From a virus, in IMG/VR virus record IMGVR_UViG_3300034104_001445, positions 1 through 28,757 of that record: a stretch of 28,757 bases of DNA. One strand, given 5' to 3'. The notes beneath the pieces were generated by a model. That model was not told where the DNA came from. It ran no database searches and worked only from the letters and a program-made list of their open reading frames with translations. Shown here piece by piece: positions 7,262-12,682 of this stretch; position 1 is the first letter of the stretch; every line of letters starts with the position of its first letter. A program made the position numbers and the translations under genes.

Positions 7262-7518
7262 TATTAATTGAACAATGGGCTAACAACATCAATGTAAATG
7301 AACCACTTAATGGCTCATGGATTGAAGCTATAGCTCAAGAATATAAAGCTGAAGAAGTTACTGGTGATAGACTTGCTGATATAGCTATAAAATTAGGGGT
7401 TAGGTTAGACAGAAGCACAGGTGATCACTATCATGACATTTGTATTGCATTAGGAAAAAGTAACCCATTAAATGGTAGTTATTTGGAAAGAATTGTACAA
7501 CTAACAACACCAGCATAA
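7258..7518 (+). CDS. Small repeat-containing protein, 86 aa
   Basis: Start overlaps the upstream stop. The protein contains two mirrored copies of short modules: PLNGSWIEAIAQ (16-27) and TGDRLADIAIKLG (35-47), then TGDHYHDICIALG (54-66) and PLNGSYLERIVQ (70-81). Similar NGSW/DI-x-x-ALG modules are found in small virion-associated proteins of Bacteroidota phages, but I know of no assigned function. It lies between the connector-like gene and the lysis cassette. Confidence 0.7.
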   Translation: MILIEQWANNINVNEPLNGSWIEAIAQEYKAEEVTGDRLADIAIKLGVRLDRSTGDHYHDICIALGKSNPLNGSYLERIVQLTTPA

Positions 7519-7519
7519 G

Positions 7520-7810
7520 ATGGGATTTAATGAGGTAGCGTTTACAATAATTACAATTTTATTATCTGGCATTGGATACTTCCTTAAGAATGTACATGGT
7601 GATATTAAAGCTGTAGTTGATGAGCAAAAAAAGATAATCGGTGATGTTGGAGCTCTAAGAGGCAAGATTGACCTGGTAGATAATGAGTCAAGATTTAGAA
7701 GTGACTCAATTGAAAAAATGACACAGCTTGAAATTAAGCATCTTGCTGAGCACATCAGTGAGTTGACTCAATCAGTTAAGAAACTAATCGAAATACAGAT
7801 AACAAGATGA
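7520..7810 (+). CDS. Holin-like membrane protein with coiled coil
   Basis: 96 aa. Residues about 7-24 (AFTIITILLSGIGYFLKN) form one membrane helix and residues 25-96 a charged heptad-rich coiled coil (DIKAVVDEQKKIIGDVGALRGKIDLV onward). It lies upstream of a second small membrane protein and an endolysin, so a holin or a holin accessory of the XhlA kind is the best guess; XhlA has the opposite order of helix and coil. It starts one base after the previous stop and overlaps the next start by 4 nt. Confidence 0.6.
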   Translation: MGFNEVAFTIITILLSGIGYFLKNVHGDIKAVVDEQKKIIGDVGALRGKIDLVDNESRFRSDSIEKMTQLEIKHLAEHISELTQSVKKLIEIQITR

Positions 7811-8010
7811 CACTAAGAGACAGATGGTGTGCCAAGACTCCTAATTTTTGGCTTAGAGTTCGTAACTTATCAATTACTATTGGTACTATTGGAGCTGTCT
7901 TATTGACTTCACCATTCACACTCCCTACTATTGTAGTAGATATGGCTGGATACTTAGTAACAGCTGGCACTATTGGAGCTACTTTATCTCAATTAACAGT
8001 ACAAAAATGA
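7807..8010 (+). CDS. Putative holin, two membrane helices
   Basis: 67 aa. A basic N-terminus (MTLRDRWCAKTPNFWLRVR) is followed by two hydrophobic stretches, about residues 19-39 and 43-63, separated by a short turn with Asp45. Small size, two helices, basic start and location immediately before the endolysin fit a holin, which would release the endolysin to the cell wall at lysis time. The stop overlaps the start of a 24-aa membrane peptide. Confidence 0.65.
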   Translation: MTLRDRWCAKTPNFWLRVRNLSITIGTIGAVLLTSPFTLPTIVVDMAGYLVTAGTIGATLSQLTVQK

Positions 8011-8081
8011 TGGAATTTGTGGTAGGATTTGTATGTGGACTATATATGGGAGTTATTATAATACTATACTATGAAATATAA
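8007..8081 (+). CDS. 24-aa single-helix membrane peptide in the lysis cassette
   Basis: The frame ATG ATG GAA at 8007 overlaps the upstream stop and ends 11 nt inside the endolysin gene. Translation gives MMEFVVGFVCGLYMGVIIIL plus YYEI, a single hydrophobic helix with a charge at each end. It fills the otherwise empty 60-nt gap in a chain where every other junction overlaps, which supports its being real. It could modulate the holin or the membrane; nothing in the sequence shows which. Confidence 0.55.
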   Translation: MMEFVVGFVCGLYMGVIIILYYEI

Positions 8082-8586
8082 CTGGTTAAAAGAGGAGAAA
8101 GCTCCGAAAATCTTAGTACAAGCTATCAAATTGATAGGTACTAAAGAGATTGTAGGTAAACAACACAACCCTATCATCTTAGACTGGGCTAAAGAGCTTG
8201 GACTTAAGGCATACACTAATGATGAGATTCCCTGGTGTGGTTTGTTCATTGCTATTTGTGCTCACAAGGCTGGTGTTCAAGTAGTAGATGGTCCACTTTG
8301 GGCGTTAAACTGGGCAAAGTATGGCACACACGTCAATCAACCAATGCTAGGTGATGTACTAACCTTCAAGAGAGATGGCGGAGGTCATGTAGGCTTGTAT
8401 GTTGGTGAGGATAGAACACACTACCATATCATTGGTGGTAATCAAGGCAATGAAGTTAACATCATGCGAATTGCTAAAGTAAGATTGCACCAGGCACGAA
8501 GAACTGAGTGGAAAATAGCACAGCCAGCTAATGTAAGAGTAATAAAATTAGAGAGTCAAGGTAGAATCTCAACAAACGAAGCATAA
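8071..8586 (+). CDS. Endolysin, CHAP/NlpC-P60-like peptidase (TIGR02594 type)
   Basis: 171 aa. The pattern fits the small cysteine peptidases of the TIGR02594 group: AIKLIGTKEIVGKQHNPIIL at the N-terminus, the nucleophile in IPWCGLF (Cys56), GGHVGLYVGED with His106, and IIGGNQGNEVNI with Asn124 as the third residue. Such enzymes cleave peptide bonds in peptidoglycan. There is no signal peptide, so release through a holin is expected, consistent with the membrane proteins just upstream. The C-terminal 30 residues are basic and may bind the wall or membrane. It overlaps the small peptide upstream by 11 nt and the next gene by one base. Confidence 0.85.
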   Translation: MKYNWLKEEKAPKILVQAIKLIGTKEIVGKQHNPIILDWAKELGLKAYTNDEIPWCGLFIAICAHKAGVQVVDGPLWALNWAKYGTHVNQPMLGDVLTFKRDGGGHVGLYVGEDRTHYHIIGGNQGNEVNIMRIAKVRLHQARRTEWKIAQPANVRVIKLESQGRISTNEA

Positions 8587-8861
8587 TGAAAGAACCAAAA
8601 AAGAAAAAAGACATCAACATCAACATTGACACTAAGAATGTTGACATTAAAGTGACACGTAAAGATGGTGTTACAGACGTTAAAGTAGACACTCCCAAAG
8701 TAGACGTAGACTTTCATAAAGAAAGTGATTCTAAGAGCTTAAAAATAGATACTGAGAAGGTAGATGTACAAGTCACCAATGGTGAAGTGAATGTAGATGT
8801 GAATGAGCAGTCAGGCTTGATAGGAAAGTTAATAAAATTAATTCTCAGAAGAAAAAAATAA
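8586..8861 (+). CDS. Charged 20-residue-repeat protein with cationic amphipathic C-terminus
   Basis: 91 aa, last gene of the late unit. After a Lys-rich start, the unit [IV]DT-x-[KN]-V-D-[IV]-x-[VF] occurs three times with a strict 20-residue period: IDTKNVDIKV (14-23), VDTPKVDVDF (34-43) and IDTEKVDVQV (54-63). Alternating Val and Asp/Lys between the units suggest short beta strands, perhaps a small solenoid. The last 15 residues (GLIGKLIKLILRRKK, 77-91) form a strongly cationic amphipathic helix like those of membrane-active peptides. It follows the endolysin by TAATG overlap and ends before a terminator. I do not recognise the family; a lysis accessory acting on membrane or envelope is a reasonable inference. 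Confidence 0.7.
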   Translation: MKEPKKKKDININIDTKNVDIKVTRKDGVTDVKVDTPKVDVDFHKESDSKSLKIDTEKVDVQVTNGEVNVDVNEQSGLIGKLIKLILRRKK

Positions 8862-8862
8862 T

Positions 8863-8870
8863 TATATTTG
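8863..8870 (+). promoter_or_regulatory. Isolated -7-like element TATATTTG
   Basis: TATATTTG matches TAnnTTTG and lies just after the stop of the last late gene, but no TTTG or TTG is visible about 19 nt upstream. If active it would start an RNA of about 65 nt that ends at the terminator at 8908-8942. Weak evidence on its own. Confidence 0.3.
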
Positions 8871-8874
8871 TCAC

Positions 8875-8942
8875 GCATGTATATTGTTTGGTTACAATAA
8901 CACCTAAGAGGGATAATCTAGTGATAGTTTATCCCTTTTTTT
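8875..8942 (+). ncRNA. Candidate short RNA between -7 element and terminator
   Basis: Downstream of the TATATTTG element there is a 6-bp hairpin (TATTGT 8882-8887 with ACAATA 8894-8899, 6-nt loop) and then the terminator hairpin. No open reading frame is visible. The layout resembles the better supported element at 12527-12667. It may equally be only the 3' end of the late mRNA. Confidence 0.25.
8908..8942 (+). terminator. Rho-independent terminator closing the late lysis unit
   Basis: AGGGATAA (8909-8916) pairs with TTATCCCT (8929-8936) with a G-T extension at the base, followed by a run of seven T from 8936 to 8942. It separates the late genes from the early promoter at 8974-9004. Confidence 0.85.
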
Positions 8943-8973
8943 ATCTTTTCAAATGTTAAAATATGTTAATTAA

Positions 8974-9004
8974 TTTGCATAAGTGAAAAGAGTTCTTAAC
9001 TTTG
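8974..9004 (+). promoter_or_regulatory. Strong host-type early promoter
   Basis: TTTG (8974-8977), 19 nt, then TAACTTTG (8997-9004): a full match to the Bacteroidota primary-sigma consensus (-33 TTTG, -7 TAnnTTTG). It lies between a terminator and the first small early gene and would start transcription near 9009-9011. Confidence 0.85.
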
Positions 9005-9035
9005 CTACATAATTATTAACACAAAAACCAAACAC

Positions 9036-9116
9036 ATGGAAGGAAAAATCGTTTATTTATTGATACTATACAGCATAGTAGCAACTATCAAAATTTTAAC
9101 CCTTAAATCAAAGTAA
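9036..9116 (+). CDS. 26-aa membrane peptide, first gene after the early promoter
   Basis: ATG at 9036 gives MEGKIVYLLILYSIVATIKI plus LTLKSK, one hydrophobic helix with a basic C-terminus. It is the first open frame downstream of the early promoter and ends one base before the next ATG. Too short for family assignment; the spacing supports translation. Confidence 0.5.
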   Translation: MEGKIVYLLILYSIVATIKILTLKSK

Positions 9117-9117
9117 C

Positions 9118-9351
9118 ATGCAAAATTTAATTAATCACATCATTGAACAAGAAAAAATTAGCTGGGACATGTACCTATTTGCAATGGATCATTTTGGAAA
9201 AGAGTCTGAGCCAACAACAAGATGGAAGTCAATTTGGCACACTCACTCTCAGCTAATTAAAGAATTCAACTTGACTGCTCCTACTAGGAGAAGGAACCTA
9301 AGTAAATTCAAGCATAAGCAGTATAAAATCATTAAAACTTGTGAGCTATGA
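9118..9351 (+). CDS. Early hypothetical protein, 77 aa
   Basis: Starts at ATG 9118 one base after the previous stop and ends with the overlap CTATGA. The N-terminal half is helical and acidic, the C-terminal half strongly basic (TRRRNLSKFKHKQYKIIK), which suggests nucleic-acid contact. The coding sequence of APTRRR shares 17 bases with the late gene at 832. No family recognised. Confidence 0.65.
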   Translation: MQNLINHIIEQEKISWDMYLFAMDHFGKESEPTTRWKSIWHTHSQLIKEFNLTAPTRRRNLSKFKHKQYKIIKTCEL

Positions 9352-9479
9352 TTTGCCCTGACTGCAATGGAGAAGGTACTATAGAGGTACACTACTGCAC
9401 ATTTGGAAATGAAATTCACTACACAGAAGAGGAGTGTGGATGTAATAACGGAGAAATTGATGACAATGAACTTAGCTGA
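9348..9479 (+). CDS. Small DnaJ-type zinc-finger protein, 43 aa
   Basis: The ATG overlaps the upstream stop (ATGA). The protein starts MICPDCNGEGTIEVHYC and continues to ECGCNNGEIDDNELS, giving CPDCNGEG and ECGCNNGE, the two halves of a DnaJ-like CxxCxGxG zinc knuckle (second half CGC rather than CxxC). Single-knuckle proteins like this are common among small early phage genes; the partner is unknown. Confidence 0.65.
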   Translation: MICPDCNGEGTIEVHYCTFGNEIHYTEEECGCNNGEIDDNELS

Positions 9480-9666
9480 TATTGAAAGTTATTGGACCAA
9501 GAGAGGTCACTTTAACATCTTACTTTATATTAACTACCTAAGAGCAAAAAATGAAAACTTACAAAGTAACAATGAGAGACAAGTCCTTCAAAATAGTGAA
9601 GGCATACGATCAACACCATGCCATACTACTAGTGGACAGATGGCCAGTATTAATCTTAAAAATTGA
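9466..9666 (+). CDS. Possible small protein overlapping its neighbours, 66 aa
   Basis: From ATG 9466 the frame gives MNLADIESYWTKRGHFNILL followed by a helical charged stretch. It covers 9480-9550, which no other gene explains, and its first 45 residues look protein-like. The last 20 residues (TPCHTTSGQMASINLKN) look like a shadow of the gene at 9551-9676, with which it shares 116 nt. Either both are expressed or a sequence error hides a shorter gene. Confidence 0.4.
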   Translation: MNLADIESYWTKRGHFNILLYINYLRAKNENLQSNNERQVLQNSEGIRSTPCHTTSGQMASINLKN

Positions 9667-9676
9667 GGAGCTATGA
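9551..9676 (+). CDS. Small early protein, 41 aa
   Basis: ATG 9551 gives MKTYKVTMRDKSFKIVKAYD followed by QHHAILLVDRWPVLILKIEEL, a compact alpha/beta-looking peptide of a type often seen in Bacteroidota phage early regions. Its stop overlaps the next ATG in the recurring GAGCTATGA junction, which supports it against the overlapping frame at 9466. Confidence 0.6.
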   Translation: MKTYKVTMRDKSFKIVKAYDQHHAILLVDRWPVLILKIEEL

Positions 9677-9894
9677 CACCGAAAGAGAAAGCAAAAGAGT
9701 TGGTAGATAATTTTTGGTATAGTTTATCAATAACTTTAGGACAAGCCAAACAATGTGCATTAATTGCAGTTGATGAGATATTAAAAGCAATACCAAGTGA
9801 ATACTTAGACGAATGGAAAGGCGAAACATATATGTCAATCAATGAAGATGTAGAATACTACCAAAAAGTTAAACAAGAAATACAAGCACTATGA
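9673..9894 (+). CDS. Conserved Bacteroidota phage protein of unknown function, 73 aa
   Basis: Starts MTPKEKAKELVDNFWYSL and contains AKQCALIAVDEILKAIP, a combination I recognise from many small proteins of Bacteroidota phages and prophages. Wholly helical, no known catalytic motif. It overlaps both neighbours through ATGA junctions. Confidence 0.75.
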   Translation: MTPKEKAKELVDNFWYSLSITLGQAKQCALIAVDEILKAIPSEYLDEWKGETYMSINEDVEYYQKVKQEIQAL

Positions 9895-10064
9895 AAGCAA
9901 CACACAGAGTATGGTTAGAGGACTCAGTTGAAAAGTTAGGTGGATTTTGGTGGTATTGCTACCTTGACCACAATGGATGCCTACAAGATGAGAAGTATCA
10001 TGATGACCTACCAGAGACACCTCAATGGTATATTAACAATGGTTATAAAGTAGAAGAGCTATGA
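9891..10064 (+). CDS. Small early protein, 57 aa
   Basis: ATG 9891 overlaps the upstream stop; the stop overlaps the next ATG (CTATGA). It begins MKATHRVWLEDSVEKLGGFW and is rich in Trp, Tyr and acidic residues, ending NNGYKVEEL. No family recognised. The first bases (CTATGAAAGCAA) are identical to those of the next gene at 10059. Confidence 0.65.
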   Translation: MKATHRVWLEDSVEKLGGFWWYCYLDHNGCLQDEKYHDDLPETPQWYINNGYKVEEL

Positions 10065-10417
10065 AAGCAAGTGATTTAAGGATAGGAAACTATTTAAATG
10101 GAAAACAAGGTCATGTTATTGTGACTGAAATTAGAACAAATAACAGTGTAAAAATACTAGATAATACAAGTAGTTTTTATGTTGGTATTTGTTTACAACC
10201 AATTGAATTAACTAAAGAGTGGCTGTTGAATTTTGGGTTTGAGAAAAAATACGATGACTTAAATTGGTACATAAAAGGTAATTATTGTTTTTCTTTTTTA
10301 AAAGAATTAGATTTAATTGTATTTAAAATAAAATTTCAAACAATAGGTATTTGCACAATTAAATACGTCCATGAAGCACAAAACATTTACTTTGCACTAA
10401 CTGGGGAGGAGCTATGA
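10061..10417 (+). CDS. Conserved Bacteroidota phage protein, 118 aa
   Basis: The pattern MKASDLRIGNYL, then IELTKEWLLNFGFEK and the end YVHEAQNIYFALTGEEL, belongs to a very widespread small protein of Bacteroidota phages and prophages whose role is unknown. The middle part is notably AT-rich compared with neighbours, so it may be a recent acquisition or a fast-evolving segment. It is joined to both neighbours by ATGA overlaps. Confidence 0.8.
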   Translation: MKASDLRIGNYLNGKQGHVIVTEIRTNNSVKILDNTSSFYVGICLQPIELTKEWLLNFGFEKKYDDLNWYIKGNYCFSFLKELDLIVFKIKFQTIGICTIKYVHEAQNIYFALTGEEL

Positions 10418-10653
10418 ATCAAGAACAAAAGCTCCTAGCTGTAGTGGCATTGCTACCAGTACTCGCTGACTTATTAGAAGATATACCATTATTCAGAATG
10501 TGCAAAAGACATGGTAACGCATTTATAGATGAGGTCAGAAAGGTAGACAACATCATCATCAATGATGCAGAGCTTGAGGCACAATCTCAACAAGTGAACA
10601 TTCAGAGAGCATTTAGACAATGGCTAGAAAAAGAATTTAAAGAGAAAACATGA
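10414..10653 (+). CDS. Early hypothetical protein, 79 aa
   Basis: Starts MNQEQKLLAVVALLPVLADL; the hydrophobic N-terminal helix is followed by a charged helical region with a basic patch (MCKRHGNAFIDEVRK). It is probably soluble and possibly oligomeric. ATGA overlaps at both ends. No family recognised. Confidence 0.65.
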   Translation: MNQEQKLLAVVALLPVLADLLEDIPLFRMCKRHGNAFIDEVRKVDNIIINDAELEAQSQQVNIQRAFRQWLEKEFKEKT

Positions 10654-11270
10654 CACAGAATGAAATCATAAGACAAAGATTCCCGCATGAAAGGACTCAA
10701 GGTATTGCTGATGACTTAGGACTCAGCTATTCTCAAGTTGCTAGCAGAGCATCTACAATGGGACTTAGAAAGACCTTAGAATTTAAACAGTCAGAGTCTT
10801 CCGGTAGAACAAATCTCATTGAAGGTGGTAAAAAGTTTAGATTCAAAAAAGGCAACGTACCATTTAACAAAGGTAAAGAAATGCCAGCAGAAACATATGA
10901 GAAAGTCAAAGCTACAATGTGGAAAAAAGGCAATAGACCTCACAACTGGAAGCCTGACGGATCTATAGTAGAGAGAAAAGATACTGATCTAAGTGGTAGA
11001 GTATATCTATACTATAAAATTAGTGATAGCAAATGGATTCTATATCATAACAAAATATGGATTGATGCTAATGGACCAATTCCTAACAAGCACATAGTAA
11101 CTTTCATAGATGGTAACACTAGGAATTGTCAATTAGAGAACTTACAATGCATAAGCATGAAGGACAATGTCATAAGGAATAGCATCCAAAGATTCCCTCA
11201 AGAAATACAACAAGTAATTAAATTAACAAGTAAACTAAACAAGAAAATAAATGGCAAGAAACAAAATTAG
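10650..11270 (+). CDS. HNH endonuclease with N-terminal DNA-binding helices
   Basis: 206 aa. Residues 1-42 form an HTH-like segment (ERTQGIADDLGLSYSQVASRA). The basic linker (KKFRFKKGNVPFNKGKE) resembles NUMOD-type DNA-binding tails. Residues about 128-170 hold the HNH core: LYHNKIWIDANGPIPNKHIV, then FIDGN and NCQLENLQCIS. The first His is H133; the usual second His of VxHxDGN is Phe152, a substitution frequent in this phage subgroup; Asp154, Asn156 and Asn164 are kept. Likely a free-standing or homing endonuclease. The end overlaps the next gene by 20 nt. Confidence 0.78.
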   Translation: MTQNEIIRQRFPHERTQGIADDLGLSYSQVASRASTMGLRKTLEFKQSESSGRTNLIEGGKKFRFKKGNVPFNKGKEMPAETYEKVKATMWKKGNRPHNWKPDGSIVERKDTDLSGRVYLYYKISDSKWILYHNKIWIDANGPIPNKHIVTFIDGNTRNCQLENLQCISMKDNVIRNSIQRFPQEIQQVIKLTSKLNKKINGKKQN

Positions 11271-11496
11271 TGATCTACGTGACCACATGTTTGCAGCACT
11301 AGAAAGGCTTAATGATGAGTCTTTAAGTAATGAACAGATAAAAGAAGAGGTTGACAAGGCAAAGGCTATAAGCTCTATCGGATCTGTTATCATTAACTCA
11401 GCTAAGCTAGAGGTAGACTTTATAAAGGCTACTGGAAGGATAGACTCAGACTCTGACATCTTTAAGAATATTGACTCAAAGAAACAACTATCATGA
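11251..11496 (+). CDS. Conserved Bacteroidota phage protein, 81 aa
   Basis: Begins MARNKISDLRDHMFAALERL and continues with a pattern (AKAISSIGSVIINSAKLEVDFIKATG) that I recognise as a widespread helical protein in Bacteroidota phages, usually near HNH and replication genes. No enzymatic motif. A terminase-, packaging- or DNA-binding accessory has not been shown as far as I know. Confidence 0.75.
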   Translation: MARNKISDLRDHMFAALERLNDESLSNEQIKEEVDKAKAISSIGSVIINSAKLEVDFIKATGRIDSDSDIFKNIDSKKQLS

Positions 11497-11720
11497 AACA
11501 AACAGCAGTAGAGTGGTTGGAGTCTCAAATATTAGAGGGTTCAATTAACATAGAAAATGGAGAGATGTATATTAAATTACCTAAAGATGCTTTAAAAAAA
11601 ACCAAAGAAATGGAGAAGGAGCAGATACTTAGAGCTCATAGTAATGGATGGAATAATGGAACACAAGGTAATTTTATTACCCCACATGAATACTACAACG
11701 AAACATTTAAGAAAGTATGA
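11493..11720 (+). CDS. Small protein of the AVEWLE...YYNETF family, copy 1
   Basis: 75 aa with the two end motifs TAVEWLE and EYYNETFK and a central KEMEKEQI helix. This family is common in Bacteroidota phages, of unknown function. A second, divergent copy lies at 17467-17679, with the same ends and a different middle. ATGA overlaps at both ends. Confidence 0.75.
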   Translation: MKQTAVEWLESQILEGSINIENGEMYIKLPKDALKKTKEMEKEQILRAHSNGWNNGTQGNFITPHEYYNETFKKV

Positions 11721-11977
11721 AAAGAACAATACTAAAACTTCAACACAAAGAGAAAGAAGACTTGTTTATAGTAGTTAGTGGTGGAGTAGCTGATGCTTAT
11801 GATGTGTCTGAGAAATACAAAGGTAAGGGATACAGAATTAAAGAAATTACACCAGCTCAGATATGCATCTTTCAAAATGAGAAATGTCCTATAATTACTG
11901 AGCACTTAAACTACTACACTATTTTTCATAATCAACAAGAAATCAAAGTCACATCAACACAAATAGAGATATTATGA
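11717..11977 (+). CDS. Early hypothetical protein, 86 aa
   Basis: Starts MKRTILKLQHKEKEDLFIVV and is a mixed alpha/beta protein with one Gly-Gly turn (VSGGVADAYDVSEKYKGKGYRIKEI). It contains two cysteines (CIFQNEKC) in a CxxxxxxC arrangement. No family recognised. Overlaps both neighbours by 4 nt. Confidence 0.65.
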   Translation: MKRTILKLQHKEKEDLFIVVSGGVADAYDVSEKYKGKGYRIKEITPAQICIFQNEKCPIITEHLNYYTIFHNQQEIKVTSTQIEIL

Positions 11978-12348
11978 TTGAGAAATTAAAATACATGATT
12001 AAACTTTACAACCTGACCACCAGCTGTAGAGATAGAGACTTAATCTACAAGAGAGCTTATGTTTATTCTGAGCTCCAAAAATTAGGAATGAATCTGTCAG
12101 AGATTGGTAGATTGATGGATAAGCACCATGCAACTGTCATCAATGGACTAAAAGTGGACAATCAATTCCAAAGTTGTGACAGAATTTATGATGATGCTAT
12201 AGCACCAATTAAAGACTATCTTTATCCACCAGTGCAACTACCTAAGTACTCTATCTTTGAGGATGTTATCAAGTGTAACAACACCACAGATTTAAGAGTA
12301 ATCAAGGACAGATTAGCTAACAATCAGTACATAGAAAGACAGGTGTAA
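11974..12348 (+). CDS. DnaA domain IV-like DNA-binding protein, putative replication initiator
   Basis: 124 aa. The segment YVYSELQKLGMNLSEIGRLMDKHHATVINGLK (residues about 30-60) has the layout of the C-terminal DNA-binding domain of DnaA, in which an HTH is followed by a signature ending in H(T/A)TV. The ATPase domain is absent, so this would be a stand-alone DNA-binding module. Its stop codon lies inside the first of a set of GTGTAAA repeats that look like iterons, and the primase/helicase gene follows, which suggests that it binds the adjacent origin. The binding role is inferred. Confidence 0.65.
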   Translation: MIEKLKYMIKLYNLTTSCRDRDLIYKRAYVYSELQKLGMNLSEIGRLMDKHHATVINGLKVDNQFQSCDRIYDDAIAPIKDYLYPPVQLPKYSIFEDVIKCNNTTDLRVIKDRLANNQYIERQV

Positions 12349-12517
12349 AGTGTAAAGTGTAAAGTGACTTTACAGTAGAGAAATAAAAAAAAAATAAAAA
12401 AAAATTTTTAAAATCAGTTTTACTGTAAACTTTACACCTAAAACGGCTACAACCCTTATAGATACTACAAAGTTACTGTAAAGTCAGGTGTAAAGTCACT
12501 TTACAGTAGTTTACACC
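12342..12517 (+). repeat. Iteron-like and inverted repeats, putative replication origin
   Basis: Three tandem GTGTAAA units with a 7-nt period lie at 12343-12363. TTTACAGTA (12369-12377) and TACTGTAAA (12421-12429) form an inverted repeat around a very AT-rich core (12379-12420). TTTACAC occurs at 12431-12437 and 12510-12516, and GTGTAAA again at 12488-12494. TACTGTAAAGT (12474-12484) and ACTTTACAGTA (12498-12508) form a perfect 11-bp inverted repeat. The block lies between a DnaA-domain-like gene and the primase/helicase gene. This is the classical appearance of an iteron origin, though an operator for the replication operon is possible. Confidence 0.7.
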
Positions 12518-12526
12518 TAATTATTT

Positions 12527-12556
12527 TTTGTAATCTAAGGAAAATTAGTATATTTG
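12527..12556 (+). promoter_or_regulatory. Host-type promoter upstream of the replication gene
   Basis: TTTG (12527-12530), 18 nt, TATATTTG (12549-12556) fits the Bacteroidota consensus. Transcription would start near 12560-12563, at the base of the first hairpin of the candidate RNA at 12561-12667. Confidence 0.75.
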
Positions 12557-12560
12557 CTGA

Positions 12561-12667
12561 GTGAAAATTAACAATGCAGAAGGTTAATTAATAGTCACTA
12601 GGACATTATTTAAAGCTCATTAGTCAAAAGTGCTGCATCACTGGAGATTAATGGGCTTTACTTTTTT
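12561..12667 (+). ncRNA. Candidate structured small RNA or attenuator leader
   Basis: Starting at the predicted transcript start, GTGA (12561-12564) pairs with TCAC (12595-12598), and AATTAAC (12566-12572) with GTTAATT (12583-12589) around a 10-nt loop. A second long hairpin follows: TAAAGCTCATTA (12611-12622) pairs along its full length with TAATGGGCTTTA (12649-12660), one G-T pair, then a run of six T (12662-12667). Its loop holds a further 4-bp stem (AGTG/CACT). There is no open reading frame. The second hairpin looks like a terminator and ends 15 nt before the primase/helicase ATG, so the unit either makes a short RNA of about 105 nt or attenuates the replication gene. Confidence 0.6.
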
Positions 12668-12682
12668 AAAACATTATGCAGA

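Noticed and set aside
12343-12363. Tandem GTGTAAA repeats as a CRISPR array
   Set aside because: Units are 7 nt and contiguous without spacers; this is an iteron pattern, not CRISPR, and there are no cas genes.
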